A DNA stretch of 64,000 nucleotides from Actinoplanes subtropicus (GTDB lineage Bacteria > Actinomycetota > Actinomycetes > Mycobacteriales > Micromonosporaceae), in contig NZ_JOJL01000024.1 of the NCBI RefSeq assembly GCF_000721705.1, positions 62,001-126,000 of the forward strand, read 5' to 3'. The notes below the pieces were generated by a model that worked only from the letters and a program-made list of their open reading frames with translations, ran no database searches and was not told the DNA's origin. The position numbers and the translations under genes were made by a program. Below are positions 51,120 to 61,430 of this stretch, in pieces. Positions within the stretch are counted from its first letter, which is position 1. Every line of letters begins with the position of its first letter.

Positions 51120-52475
51120 GTGGATCTGAGCAGGTGGCTGGCCGCCGCGGCCGCGGCGAACGCCGAGTGGGCCGAGTCGTACGGGCCCTTCGAGCCGCAT
51201 CCCGCGCTGGCCGTCGACGACGAGCGGTTCGCCGCCGCGTTCGGGCGGCTCACCGAGCGGCTCACCGACAACTATCCGTTCTTCCATCCGCGGTACGCCG
51301 GCCAGATGCTCAAGCCGCCGCACCCGGCCGCGGTGGTCGGCTACCTGACCGCGATGCTGATCAACCCGAACAACCACGCCCTCGACGGCGGCCCGGCCAC
51401 CGCCGCGATGGAGCGTGAGGTGGTCGGGCAGCTGGCCACGATGTTCGGCTACGACACCCACCTCGGGCACCTGACCACCAGCGGCACCATCGCCAACCTG
51501 GAAGCCCTCTACGTGGCCCGCGAGCTGCACCCGGGCAAGGGCATCGCGTACAGCACGGAGGCGCATTACACGCACGGCCGGATGTGCCGGGTGCTGGGCG
51601 TGGCCGGCCACGCCGTGCCGGTCGACGACCGGGGGCGGATGGATCTCGACGCGCTCGAGGCGTTGCTGCGGCGCGAGGACATCGGCACGGTCGTGCTCAC
51701 CGCGGGCACCACCGGGCTCGGCGCGATCGAGCCGGTGCACGAGGCGTTGGCGCTGCGGGAGCGGTACGGCGTACGGATACACGTCGACGCCGCGTACGGC
51801 GGATTCTTCACGCTGCTCGCCGGCGACCTGGGGATCCCGGCGGAGCCGTGGCGGGCCGTCGCGCGGGCCGATTCGATCGTGGTGGACCCGCACAAGCACG
51901 GGCTTCAGCCGTACGGCTGCGGTGCGGTTTTGTTCCAAGACCCCGCGGTCGGGCGCTTCTACCTGCACGATTCGCCCTACACCTACTTCACCTCGGAGGA
52001 GCTGCACCTGGGCGAGATCAGCCTGGAGTGCTCGCGGGCGGGTGCGTCGGCGGCCGGGCTGTGGCTCACCTTCCAGCTGCTGCCGCCGACCGCCGACGGG
52101 CTGGGCCGGGTGCTCGCGGCCGGGCGGCGGGCGGCGCTGCGCTGGGCCGAGCTGATCGAGGAGTCCGACCGGCTGCGCCTCTTCCAGCCGCCGGAGCTCG
52201 ACATCGTCGCCTACTTCGCCGGCGACTCGCTCGCCGGCATCGACGAGGCCAGCAACCGGATCATGCACGCCGGCATGACCGACGCCGACGACCCGGTCTT
52301 CCTCAGCACGCTCCGGGTCGGCGCCGAACGGTTCGCCCGCCGGCACCCGAAGGTCACCGGGGGCGCCGACGGCGCGCGGATCCTGCGCAGCGTGCTGATG
52401 AAACCCGAGGCCGAGACGTACGTCGAAAATCTGCACCGCCGGATCGAGCGGCTCGCGACCCAGAGTATAGGTTGA
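51120..52475 (+). CDS. Group II pyridoxal-dependent decarboxylase
   Basis: 451 residues from GTG 51120, six bases after GGGGGAG. K259 in VVDPHKHGLQPYG forms the PLP aldimine; TTSGTIANLEALYVA and HVDAAYGGFF are the other cofactor contacts. Members decarboxylate aromatic amino acids, glutamate, aspartate or diaminobutyrate; the short N-terminus and NPNNHALDGGPAT segment recall bacterial tyrosine/aspartate-type enzymes. A UbiD-type decarboxylase gene follows 19 bp later, so the two may share a transcript. Confidence 0.92.
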   Translation: MDLSRWLAAAAAANAEWAESYGPFEPHPALAVDDERFAAAFGRLTERLTDNYPFFHPRYAGQMLKPPHPAAVVGYLTAMLINPNNHALDGGPATAAMEREVVGQLATMFGYDTHLGHLTTSGTIANLEALYVARELHPGKGIAYSTEAHYTHGRMCRVLGVAGHAVPVDDRGRMDLDALEALLRREDIGTVVLTAGTTGLGAIEPVHEALALRERYGVRIHVDAAYGGFFTLLAGDLGIPAEPWRAVARADSIVVDPHKHGLQPYGCGAVLFQDPAVGRFYLHDSPYTYFTSEELHLGEISLECSRAGASAAGLWLTFQLLPPTADGLGRVLAAGRRAALRWAELIEESDRLRLFQPPELDIVAYFAGDSLAGIDEASNRIMHAGMTDADDPVFLSTLRVGAERFARRHPKVTGGADGARILRSVLMKPEAETYVENLHRRIERLATQSIG

Positions 52476-52494
52476 TACGAATATGGTGGCTCCC

Positions 52495-53928
52495 ATGGAG
52501 CCACTCCTGAGCCTGCGCACCTTCCTGTCCGATGTGGAGAAGATCGGTGAGCTGCGCGACGTGCGCGGCGCCGACTGGGATCTGGAGATCGGCGCGATCG
52601 CCGAGCTCAGCTACCGCTCGCCGGAGCCGAAGGCGCTGCTCTTCTCCGAGGTGCCCGGCTACCGGACCGGCCGGGTGCTGACCGGCAGCACCGGCTCGGC
52701 CCGGCGGCTCGGCCTCACCCTGCGGCTGGGCGCCGACCACACCGACGAGTCGCTGGTCGACGCGTTGCGCGGCAAGCCGTCGGCGTGGGCCGCCGCGGCC
52801 GCCGACTTCCCGGTGCTGCCGGTGACCGACGCGCCGCTGCTGGCGAACCAGGTGGCCGGCGACATCAACCTGCTCGACTTCCCGGTGCCGCGCTGGCACC
52901 AGCACGACGGCGGCCGGTTCATCGGCACCGGCTGCCTGGTGGTCACCAGCGACCCGGAGACCGGGGTGCACAACGGCGGCTGCTACCGGATGGAGGTGCA
53001 GGACGACGGCCGGTCGGTCACCATCGCCGCCGTCCCCGGCAAGCACGGCGCCCAGCACATCGCCGCCTGGTTCGCGCGCGAGGGCAGGGCCCCGGTCACC
53101 GTGTCGTTCGGGCACGACCCGCTGCTGCTCGCGCTGGGTGGGACCGAGGTTCCGCTGGGCGTCTCCGAGTTGGCGTACGCCGGAGCCGTCGCCGGCGAAC
53201 GCGTCCCGGTCATCATCGCCCCGGACACCGGCCTGCCCATCCCGGCCGGCAGCGAGCTCGCCATCGAGGGATGGCTGCGCCCCGGTTACACCCGGGAGGA
53301 GGGCCCGTTCGGCGAGTGGACCGGGTACTACTCGGGCAGCCGCCGCGCCGACCTGGCCATGGAGATCGTCCGGCTCTACCACCGGGACGACCCGATCCTG
53401 CTCGGCGCCCCGCCCGGCCGCCCGCCGCACGACTACTCCTACATGCGTACGGTGATGAAGTCCGCGATGATCCACGACGAGCTGGTCGCGACCGGGGTGC
53501 CCGGGATCGTCAAGGCGTGGGCGCACGAGGCCGGCGGCGGCCGGCTGTTCGTCGGCGTCGCGATCGAGCAGCGCTACGCCGGGCACGCCCGCCAGGTCGG
53601 CCACCTCGCCGCGCAGCTGCCGGCCGCGGCCTACATGAACCGGTACGTCGTGGTGGTCGACGCCGACATCGACCCGGCCGACCTGGACCAGCTGATCTGG
53701 GCGATCTCCACCCGCACCGACCCGGCCGAGGACGTCGAGATCCAGCGCCGCACCCGGGGCAGCCGGCTCGACCCGATGCTGCCCGACGGGGCGACGCCGT
53801 ACAACAGCCGCGCGGTGATCGACGCCTGCCGCCCCTGGGAGCGGCTGCGCTCGTTCCCGCGGGTGGCCGAGAGCGACCCGGCCTACCTCGCCGCGGTGCG
53901 GGAACGCTGGGGAGCCGTCCTGGACTGA
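52495..53928 (+). CDS. UbiD-family prenylated-FMN decarboxylase
   Basis: 477 residues from ATG 52495, chosen because GGTGG lies five bases upstream; an ATG 12 bases earlier lacks an SD. UbiD marks include NLLDFPVPRWHQHDGGRFIG, EGPFGEWTGYYSG with the catalytic Glu region, and MHNGGCYRM-like GVHNGGCYRM. It would reversibly decarboxylate aromatic or alpha,beta-unsaturated acids using prenyl-FMN. No ubiX-type prenyltransferase is in the window. The last 46 bp overlap the convergent VWA gene. Confidence 0.92.
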   Translation: MEPLLSLRTFLSDVEKIGELRDVRGADWDLEIGAIAELSYRSPEPKALLFSEVPGYRTGRVLTGSTGSARRLGLTLRLGADHTDESLVDALRGKPSAWAAAAADFPVLPVTDAPLLANQVAGDINLLDFPVPRWHQHDGGRFIGTGCLVVTSDPETGVHNGGCYRMEVQDDGRSVTIAAVPGKHGAQHIAAWFAREGRAPVTVSFGHDPLLLALGGTEVPLGVSELAYAGAVAGERVPVIIAPDTGLPIPAGSELAIEGWLRPGYTREEGPFGEWTGYYSGSRRADLAMEIVRLYHRDDPILLGAPPGRPPHDYSYMRTVMKSAMIHDELVATGVPGIVKAWAHEAGGGRLFVGVAIEQRYAGHARQVGHLAAQLPAAAYMNRYVVVVDADIDPADLDQLIWAISTRTDPAEDVEIQRRTRGSRLDPMLPDGATPYNSRAVIDACRPWERLRSFPRVAESDPAYLAAVRERWGAVLD

Positions 53929-54992
53929 GCGGGACCGCGGTTCCACCACAGCGACAGCCCGGCACCGGCCAGCACCAGCAAGGTGCCGAGCAGCACGAAC
54001 CAGACCGTGAGCTCCATCTTCTCCTTGTGCAGGCCGATCTCCCGGGGCAGGTCGTTGAGCACGCCGACGAGCTGGTCGGCGTCCTGGGCCCGGAAGTAGC
54101 GGCCGCCGGTGGTGTCCGCGACCTGCTGCAGCGCGTCCTCGTCGATCTCCTGGCTGCGGAAGCCGCCGCCACCGCGGCCGCCGAAGCCGCCGCCCGGGAA
54201 GCCGCCTGGGCCGCCGAACTGGTCGGCGCCCACCTGGCCGGGAGTGCACACCATCGGCGCCGGGTCGGTGGTGCCGAAGCCGATCGTGAAGATCCGCACC
54301 CGGCGGGCGGCGGCCTGGTGGGCGGCGGTGACCGGGTCGACGCCGGTGGTGTTCGAGCCGTCGGTGAGCACCACGATGGTGTCCGGCTGGTACTCGCCGA
54401 GCGTGTTCGGCGCGGCGTCGCCGAGGTCCACGCCGGTCTTCGCGACGTTCGGGTTGTGCTCGGCGATCGCGTCGATCGAGGTGAGGATCGCCTGGCCGAT
54501 CGCGGTGCCGCGGGCCGTCTTCAGCCCGTCGATCGCGTCCAGCAGCGCGTCCTTGTCGGTGGTCGGCGGCACCAGCAGACCGGCGATCCCGGAGAAGGCG
54601 ACCAGCCCGATCCGGGTGCCGTCCCTCTGCGCCTTGACGAACTTGCGGGCCGCCTCGCTGGCCACGGTCAGCCGGTTGGGCGGTACGTCGGTGCTGCACA
54701 TCGAGCCGGAGACGTCGATGGCCAGCAGGATCGAGGTGTTGTTGGAGGGCACCTGCACGGTCGCCTGCGGCCGGGTCACCGCGGCGCCGACCGCGACCAG
54801 CCCGGCCAGGAACAGCCAGACCGGCACCCGGCGCCGCCACGAGCTGCGGCCGGGCAGCGCGGCCCGGATCAGCGCCACGCTGGAGACGGTCAGCGCCGAG
54901 CGCTTCCGCCGGCGGTTCATCCACCAGCGCAGGAGCAGCAGCACGGGCACGACGAGCAGGGCGAGCAGCGCCCACGGCCAGCTGATCGACAT
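53883..54992 (-). CDS. VWA-domain membrane protein 2
   Basis: 369 residues. Two N-terminal membrane spans (ALLALLVVPVLLLLRWWM; VWLFLAGLVAVGAAV) precede a von Willebrand A domain with an intact MIDAS (AIDVSGSM, then TAIGQA and VLTDGSN). A glycine-rich insert follows (FGGPGGFPGGGFGGRGG), and a third span lies near the C-terminus (WFVLLGTLLVLAGAGLSLWW). It is similar to BatA/BatB-type partners of MoxR ATPases. Its ATG shares one base with the upstream VWA stop. Confidence 0.92.
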   Translation of the reverse strand: MSISWPWALLALLVVPVLLLLRWWMNRRRKRSALTVSSVALIRAALPGRSSWRRRVPVWLFLAGLVAVGAAVTRPQATVQVPSNNTSILLAIDVSGSMCSTDVPPNRLTVASEAARKFVKAQRDGTRIGLVAFSGIAGLLVPPTTDKDALLDAIDGLKTARGTAIGQAILTSIDAIAEHNPNVAKTGVDLGDAAPNTLGEYQPDTIVVLTDGSNTTGVDPVTAAHQAAARRVRIFTIGFGTTDPAPMVCTPGQVGADQFGGPGGFPGGGFGGRGGGGFRSQEIDEDALQQVADTTGGRYFRAQDADQLVGVLNDLPREIGLHKEKMELTVWFVLLGTLLVLAGAGLSLWWNRGPAQSRTAPQRSRTAAR

Positions 54993-55966
54993 CAGATGAA
55001 CCTCCCGTGCCAGCGGGTGCCGAGGAACGCGCCCAGCGCGAGCAGCAGCAGCGCGGCCCCGGCGAACGGCGCGGTCAGCTCGACCGGCTCCTTCTTGCTG
55101 GTCAGCCGCAGGTCGATCGACTTGGTCGTGGCGGCCAGCGCGGCGGCGTCGCCGGCCTGGTGGTACGCGCCGCCGGTGACGTGCGCGACGTTGGTGAGCA
55201 GCGTCTCGTCCAGGGTGGTGGCCAGCTGGTAGCCGTCCACCTCGACCGTGCCGCCCTTCGCGGTGCCGACGCCGACGGTCTGGATGCGGACGCCCGCGGC
55301 CGCCGCGAGCTCGGCCGCGGCCTCGGTGTCCGGCCCGCCGGTGTCCTGCCCGTCGGAGAAGAGCACGATCGTCGCCGACGGCCAGTAGCCGAGCGTCTTG
55401 GTGTCCGGGGAGGCGCCGTTGGCCGGCAGCGCCACCGGCTTGCCGGTGATCGTGCCGAGGGCGACCAGGATGGCCTGCCCGATCGAGGTGCCGCCGCTGG
55501 CGGTGGCCCGCCGGATCGCGGCCTCGGCCAGGCCGTGGTCGTCGGTCGGGGCCTGGGTGAGCAGCGCCTGGTCGCCGAAGACGACCACGCCGACGTCGAC
55601 CGACTCGGGCTGGTCCTCGACGAAGCCGGTCGCCGCCTCCTGCGCGGCGGCCAGCCGGGACGGGGCCACGTCGGTCGCCTTCATGCTGTTCGAGACGTCG
55701 AACACCAGCAGGACGGTGCCGGCGACCCGGGGCACCTCGAGCTCGGCCGCGGGGCGGGCCAGACCCGTGATCAGGATGGGCACGGCGGCGAGCAGCAACG
55801 CGTACGGCAAATGTCGTCTGATGGACGCCCGGCGTGACGTGACCGGGGCGAAGCCGGACGCGGTCAGGGCGGCGGCGCGTCTCTTCTGGACGGCGACATA
55901 GCCGGCGATCGCCAGGGCCGTGACCACGGCGGCGATCCCGAGCACGAGCGGGTAGTCGAAGCTCAT
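54992..55966 (-). CDS. VWA-domain membrane protein 1
   Basis: 324 residues with N-terminal spans (LVLGIAAVVTALAIAGYVAV; LPYALLLAAVPILITGL), a MIDAS sequence VFDVSNSMKATD and a C-terminal span (GAALLLLALGAFLG). A paralogue of the following gene with the same orientation. Together with MoxR and DUF58 it forms the conserved MoxR-VWA module, thought to assemble or remodel complexes at the membrane. Confidence 0.92.
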   Translation of the reverse strand: MSFDYPLVLGIAAVVTALAIAGYVAVQKRRAAALTASGFAPVTSRRASIRRHLPYALLLAAVPILITGLARPAAELEVPRVAGTVLLVFDVSNSMKATDVAPSRLAAAQEAATGFVEDQPESVDVGVVVFGDQALLTQAPTDDHGLAEAAIRRATASGGTSIGQAILVALGTITGKPVALPANGASPDTKTLGYWPSATIVLFSDGQDTGGPDTEAAAELAAAAGVRIQTVGVGTAKGGTVEVDGYQLATTLDETLLTNVAHVTGGAYHQAGDAAALAATTKSIDLRLTSKKEPVELTAPFAGAALLLLALGAFLGTRWHGRFI

Positions 55967-56847
55967 CGGCGTCCCCGTCTCGACTGCTGAACCATGGCGA
56001 CCAGCGCGGCCAGCAGGTCCTGGTCGGTGGTGATCCGGTGCGCGGCCACCCCGGCGGTACGCATCGCCGCGGCCACCGCGTCCTCACGCGCGCCGACCTG
56101 GGTGGCCAGCCGGGAGCGCAGCAGCGGATCGCTGGTGTCGACCAGCAACTGCTCGCCGGTCTCCGCGTCCTCGACCAGGATCACGCCGAGGTCGGGCAGG
56201 TCGAGCTCGGCCGGGTCGACCACCCGGATCACCACGACCTCGTGCCGGTGGGTGAGCCGGGCCAGGTCACGCTCCCAGCCCGGGTCGCCGATGAAGTCGG
56301 ACATCACGAAGATCAGGCTGCGGCGGCGGATCGTGGTGGCGGCGGCCAGGCTGAACATTTTTGACAAATCGGTAGTTTTACCGGTTTTTGCCGAGTAAGG
56401 CGGCTTGATCAGCTCGCGGGTGATCCGGAGGACCTGGTCGCGGCCGGTGCGCGGCGGGATCACCTGCTGGCGGTCGTTGTCGAAGAGGATCGCGCCGACC
56501 CGGTTGCCGCCCTGCGAGACCACCCGGCCCAGGGCGACCGCCAGATCGGTGGCCACCGACTCCTTACCCTGGGCGCCGAACCGCATCGACGCCGACCGGT
56601 CGATCACCAGCCAGCAGGTCAGCTCCCGGTCCTCGGTGTACAGCCGGACGTACGGCTCGTCGACCCGGGCGGTGACGTTCCAGTCGATGTGCCGCACGTC
56701 GTCCTCGGGCAGGTAGACGCGCAGGTCGGTGAAGTCGATGCCGGCGCCGTGCCACACCGTGCGGTAGGCGCCCTGCAGCCGCCCGTCGAGGCGGCGGCCG
56801 AGCCGCCACTCCAGGCGCCGCAGCAGCCGTTCCGGCGTGGTCGTCAC
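55963..56847 (-). CDS. DUF58 protein of the MoxR module
   Basis: 294 residues from GTG 56847. The family block DVRHIDWNVTARVDEPYVRLY followed by a VWA-like region (LVIDRSASMRFG, IFVMSDFIGD) identifies DUF58. No membrane span. Coupled to VWA protein 1 by a 4-bp overlap and 14 bp after moxR. It probably links the ATPase to the membrane VWA proteins. Confidence 0.93.
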   Translation of the reverse strand: MTTTPERLLRRLEWRLGRRLDGRLQGAYRTVWHGAGIDFTDLRVYLPEDDVRHIDWNVTARVDEPYVRLYTEDRELTCWLVIDRSASMRFGAQGKESVATDLAVALGRVVSQGGNRVGAILFDNDRQQVIPPRTGRDQVLRITRELIKPPYSAKTGKTTDLSKMFSLAAATTIRRRSLIFVMSDFIGDPGWERDLARLTHRHEVVVIRVVDPAELDLPDLGVILVEDAETGEQLLVDTSDPLLRSRLATQVGAREDAVAAAMRTAGVAAHRITTDQDLLAALVAMVQQSRRGRR

Positions 56848-56861
56848 GACTATCGCCCCTC

Positions 56862-57860
<999 letters not shown>

Positions 57861-57876
57861 GCAGTCTGCCCTCTTT

Positions 57877-58758
57877 CTACAGTGGCGGGTTGCGGCCGTT
57901 GCCCTGACCGCCGCCGAGCGCCGCGCCGATGGGTACGGCGAAGCCGATGCCGATGAAGGTGCCCGCGTCGGTCGGGTTGGCCAGCGCCACCACGATCCCG
58001 GCGACCTGCCCGCGGTCGTTGAGCAGCGGCCCGCCCGAGGAGCCCGGGTTGACCGCCGCGTCGAACTGGATGAGCCCGGTGATGTCGCCGCCCTGCGCGC
58101 GGGCCATCGTGCGGTCGAGCCCGGAGACCACGCCGCTGGTGGTGCTGGCGGTCAGCCCGAGCGGGTTGCCCATCGCCACCACGTCGTCGCCGACGTTGAC
58201 CGCGCCGCCCAGGGTGGCCGGCACCAGCGTCTCGGGCCCCTTGGCCGGGGTCAGCGTGGCGACGTCGTGCGCCGGGTCGGTGCCCTTCACCTCGGCGGCC
58301 GAGGTGGTGCCGTCGGTGTAGGTGACCTGGATCGCGACGGCGCCGGCGATGACGTGGTTGGCGGTGAGGATCGTGCCGTCCGCGTTGGCGATGATGCCGG
58401 TGCCGGTGGACGACTCGGTCATGCTCTTGGCCGCCGACGCGGCCGGCCCGGCCTTCCCGGTCGACCGGATCGAGACCAGCGACGGCAGCACGAGCTGATA
58501 GACCTGCGCGACGGTCAGCGGCGCGTCCGACGCGGACGGCGAGGCGCTCGGCCGGGCGGCGGCCTTCGATGTGTCGGCCCCGTTGCCCCGGAAGACCACG
58601 ATGCCGGTGATCGCCACCGCCCAGACCACGACGGCGACGACCAGGGCCTTTTTGCGCAGCTGCGGGGTATTCCACTCCCGCCTGGGCTTTTCCTCTGGTT
58701 TGTCGGCGACGTCGGCCGCGAGCACCGTCATCTCCGGACGATCGCCGACGCTCCGCAT
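57877..58758 (-). CDS. Membrane-anchored trypsin-like (S1C) serine protease without PDZ domain
   Basis: 293 residues from ATG 58758 (alternatives: TTG 58785, ATG 58731; none has a good SD). A single span at about 37-56 anchors it with the catalytic part outside. The triad is H135 (TANHVI), D165 (HDVATL) and S241 (NPGSSGGP). The protein ends 50 residues after the Ser, so no PDZ domain is present, unlike HtrA/DegP. It leads the MoxR-VWA operon, an unusual partner that could process or quality-control their product. Confidence 0.85.
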   Translation of the reverse strand: MRSVGDRPEMTVLAADVADKPEEKPRREWNTPQLRKKALVVAVVVWAVAITGIVVFRGNGADTSKAAARPSASPSASDAPLTVAQVYQLVLPSLVSIRSTGKAGPAASAAKSMTESSTGTGIIANADGTILTANHVIAGAVAIQVTYTDGTTSAAEVKGTDPAHDVATLTPAKGPETLVPATLGGAVNVGDDVVAMGNPLGLTASTTSGVVSGLDRTMARAQGGDITGLIQFDAAVNPGSSGGPLLNDRGQVAGIVVALANPTDAGTFIGIGFAVPIGAALGGGQGNGRNPPL

Positions 58759-58857
58759 TTCTCGACTGTAGGAGCGTTTTCTCAAAATTGGTTCGGAGCT
58801 ACCTCAGGGTTCTTGGTCCGCGAGATCACCCACCGTCCGCGTACCCTTGCATTCCGG

Positions 58858-59622
58858 TCACGTCAAGCGCCGAAAACGACGCACCGCCAGCGGCCCGAAG
58901 ACGGCGAGCAGGACCAGTGGCCAGACGACCGCCGGCCACACCGGACCGCTCCGGCCGGGGTTGCCGAAGAGCTCCCGGGTCGCGCCCGCGGTGGCCGACA
59001 GCGGGTTCCACGCCGCGATCGTGCCCAGCCAGGCCGGCATCGTCTCGGGCGCGGTGAAGACGCTGGAGAGGAACGCCAGCGGCCACACCAGGATCTGCAC
59101 CGCCATCAGCGTCTCGGGGCGGCCCGCCGCCAGCGCCAGCCAGATGCCGAACCACAGCAGGGCGTACCGGAGCAGCAACAACAGCGCCACGGCCAACAGC
59201 GCGTCGCCGGCACCGTGATGCCAGCGCCAGCCGACCGCGAGCCCGCAGCCGACCAGCACGGCCAGGCTCACCGCCGCGTTCAGCATGTCGGCCACGCTGC
59301 GCCCGGTCACCACCGCGGCCGCCGAGATCGGCATGGTGCGGAACCGGTCGGTCACCCCGCGCTGCGCGTCCGTCGCCACCGCCGTATACGTGTTCTCCAG
59401 GCCGAACGCCATGGTCAGCGCGAACATCCCGGGCAGCAGGTACTCCCGGTAGTCGCCGCCGCCCGGCACCGCCATCGCCCCGCCGAACAGATAGGCGAAC
59501 ATCAGCAGCACCATCACCGGGAACAAAAGGCCCAGGATCAACTGCCCCGGTTGGTTGCGCCAGTGCAGAAGCGTGCGCCGGGTGAGGATCCAGCTGTCCG
59601 AGACCATCCAGTACGCCGTCAC
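58858..59622 (-). CDS. ABC-2 type exporter permease (DrrB-like)
   Basis: 254 residues from GTG 59622, overlapping the ATPase stop (GTGA). Six hydrophobic helices and the family block [14 protein letters not shown] with [18 protein letters not shown] near the end identify the DrrB/ABC-2 group. With the ATPase encoded upstream it forms a drug-type exporter. Confidence 0.93.
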   Translation of the reverse strand: MTAYWMVSDSWILTRRTLLHWRNQPGQLILGLLFPVMVLLMFAYLFGGAMAVPGGGDYREYLLPGMFALTMAFGLENTYTAVATDAQRGVTDRFRTMPISAAAVVTGRSVADMLNAAVSLAVLVGCGLAVGWRWHHGAGDALLAVALLLLLRYALLWFGIWLALAAGRPETLMAVQILVWPLAFLSSVFTAPETMPAWLGTIAAWNPLSATAGATRELFGNPGRSGPVWPAVVWPLVLLAVFGPLAVRRFRRLT

Positions 59623-60551
59623 GCGGCACTCCGCACGGTGAGGGCGAGGAAGACCTCGTCCAGGGTGGGCCGGCGCACGCCGAGGTCCTCGGCCTCCAGC
59701 CCGCGGTCGGCCAGCTGTCGCGCGACCTCGGTCAGGGCGGCGACCCGGTCGTGGACCGGCACGCTGGCCAGCCGCCGGTCCGGGTCGAGTCGTGGCTCGC
59801 CGGCGCCGGCCCGGGCCAGCAGTGCGGCCGCCTCGCCGAGCCGGTCGGGGTCGCGCACCACGACGTCGAGGTGGTCGTCGCCGAGCCGGCCCTTGAGCTC
59901 GTCGGCGGTGCCGGCCGCGACGACCCGCCCGTGGTCGATCACGGTCAGCGCGTCGGCGAGCTGATCGGCCTCCTCGAGGTACTGCGTGGTGAGCAGCACC
60001 GTGGTGCCACCGGCGGCGAGTGCCCGGATGGTGCGCCACACCTCGGTGCGGGCCCGCGGGTCGAGCCCGGTGGTCGGCTCGTCGAGGAAGAGCACGGCCG
60101 GATCGGTGAGCAGGCCGGTCGCCAGGTCGAGCCGCCGGCGCATGCCGCCCGAATACCGCGCGGCCGGTCGCTCGCCGGCCTCGGCCAGGCCGAAGCGGTC
60201 GAGCAGTTCGGCGGCCCGGCGGCGGGCCGCGGCGGCGGCCAGGTGGTGCAGCCGGCCGAACATCTCGAGGTTCTGCCGGCCGGAGAGCTGCTCGTCGACC
60301 GCGGCCTGTTGGCCGACCAGCCCGATCCGGGCGCGCACCCGGTCGGCCTCGCGGACGGCGTCGTGGCCGGCGACCCGGGCCCGGCCGGAGCCGGGTCGCA
60401 GCAGCGTGGTGAGGATCCGCACCGCGGTGGTCTTGCCGGCGCCGTTCGGGCCCAGCAGCCCGTGCACGGTGCCGGCCGGCACGTCGAGGTCGAATCCGTC
60501 GAGAGCGGTGGTGGAGCCGAAATGCCGGGTGAGCCCCTCGGCAGTGATCAT
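59619..60551 (-). CDS. Daunorubicin-resistance-type ABC ATPase (DrrA-like)
   Basis: 310 residues with Walker [10 protein letters not shown], signature [12 protein letters not shown], Walker [15 protein letters not shown] and the C-terminal DrrA extension ([13 protein letters not shown]). It powers export of hydrophobic compounds. It is divergent from a TetR regulator, and its start at 60551 is 10 bp from a 46-bp operator-like inverted repeat. Confidence 0.95.
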   Translation of the reverse strand: MITAEGLTRHFGSTTALDGFDLDVPAGTVHGLLGPNGAGKTTAVRILTTLLRPGSGRARVAGHDAVREADRVRARIGLVGQQAAVDEQLSGRQNLEMFGRLHHLAAAAARRRAAELLDRFGLAEAGERPAARYSGGMRRRLDLATGLLTDPAVLFLDEPTTGLDPRARTEVWRTIRALAAGGTTVLLTTQYLEEADQLADALTVIDHGRVVAAGTADELKGRLGDDHLDVVVRDPDRLGEAAALLARAGAGEPRLDPDRRLASVPVHDRVAALTEVARQLADRGLEAEDLGVRRPTLDEVFLALTVRSAA

Positions 60552-60561
60552 GACATCTCCT

Positions 60562-60607
60562 TACGGTGTACGGAGATGGCCGAGTATAGCCGACTCCGTA
60601 CGCTGTA
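60562..60607. promoter_or_regulatory. TetR-type operator between drrA-like and tetR genes
   Basis: TACGGTGTACGGAG (60562-60575) and CTCCGTACGCTGTA (60594-60607) are reverse complements in 12 of 14 positions, separated by 18 bp that include a TATAGC -10-like element. It lies between the divergent starts, so one repressor dimer pair could silence both promoters. Confidence 0.75.
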
Positions 60608-60611
60608 TGGG

Positions 60612-61364
60612 GTGACCGTCGATTTCACCGGCGGGGGCGACCCGAAACGCAGCATCGAGCTGCTCTGGGGCCTCCGCGAGGGCCCGCGCCCCGGCCCCAA
60701 GCCGCGCTTCACCGTCGCCGAGGTGGCCGCCGCCGCGGTCGCGATCGCCGACGCCGAGGGGCTGGCGGCGCTCTCCATGCGCCGGGTCGCCGAGCGGCTC
60801 GGGGTCAAGGCGATGTCGCTCTACACGTACGTGCCGGGCAAGGCCGAACTGATCGACCTGATGTTCGACTCGGTGCTCGCCGAGGTGTCCGCCGCGGACG
60901 AGTCCGGCGGGGACTGGCGGGCCCGTCTCGAAGGCGTGGCCCGCGACAACTTCGCGCTCTATCTGCGCCACCCGTGGCTGCTCCAGGTGGCGACCAGCCG
61001 GCCGCCGCTCGGCCCGAACGTGGTCGCCAAGTACGACCGCGACCTGCGCGCCGTCGACGGCATCGGGCTCGGCGACGTCGAGATGGACCTGGTCGTGCAG
61101 ATGGTCGGCGACTTCGTGCACGGCGCCGCGCGTACCGCGGTGGCCGCCGGCCAGGTCGCCCGGCGCACCGGCCTCACCGACGAGCAGTGGTGGGAGCGGG
61201 CCGGGCCGGTGCTGGCCCAGGTGCTCGACCCGGCCGCGCACCCCACCGCGACCCGCGTCGGCGCGGCGGCCGGCGCCGAGTACAACGCGGCCGTCGACCC
61301 GGCGCGGGCCTTTGAGTTCGGCCTCGCGCGCCTGCTCGATGGGGTCGCATCTTTGATCGAATAG
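60612..61364 (+). CDS. TetR/AcrR-family repressor
   Basis: 250 residues from GTG 60612 (ATG 60576 is in frame but lies inside the operator). The HTH (about 34-78: [34 protein letters not shown]) is typical, followed by a helical ligand domain of the TetR_C class. Autoregulation and control of the divergent exporter are expected; the inducer is unknown. Confidence 0.93.
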   Translation: MTVDFTGGGDPKRSIELLWGLREGPRPGPKPRFTVAEVAAAAVAIADAEGLAALSMRRVAERLGVKAMSLYTYVPGKAELIDLMFDSVLAEVSAADESGGDWRARLEGVARDNFALYLRHPWLLQVATSRPPLGPNVVAKYDRDLRAVDGIGLGDVEMDLVVQMVGDFVHGAARTAVAAGQVARRTGLTDEQWWERAGPVLAQVLDPAAHPTATRVGAAAGAEYNAAVDPARAFEFGLARLLDGVASLIE

Positions 61365-61430
61365 ATGCCAATCTTGCCCGCAGGGTTACGCTGACAAGCA
61401 CCGTCACTGCATGATGATCGCGGGGACACC

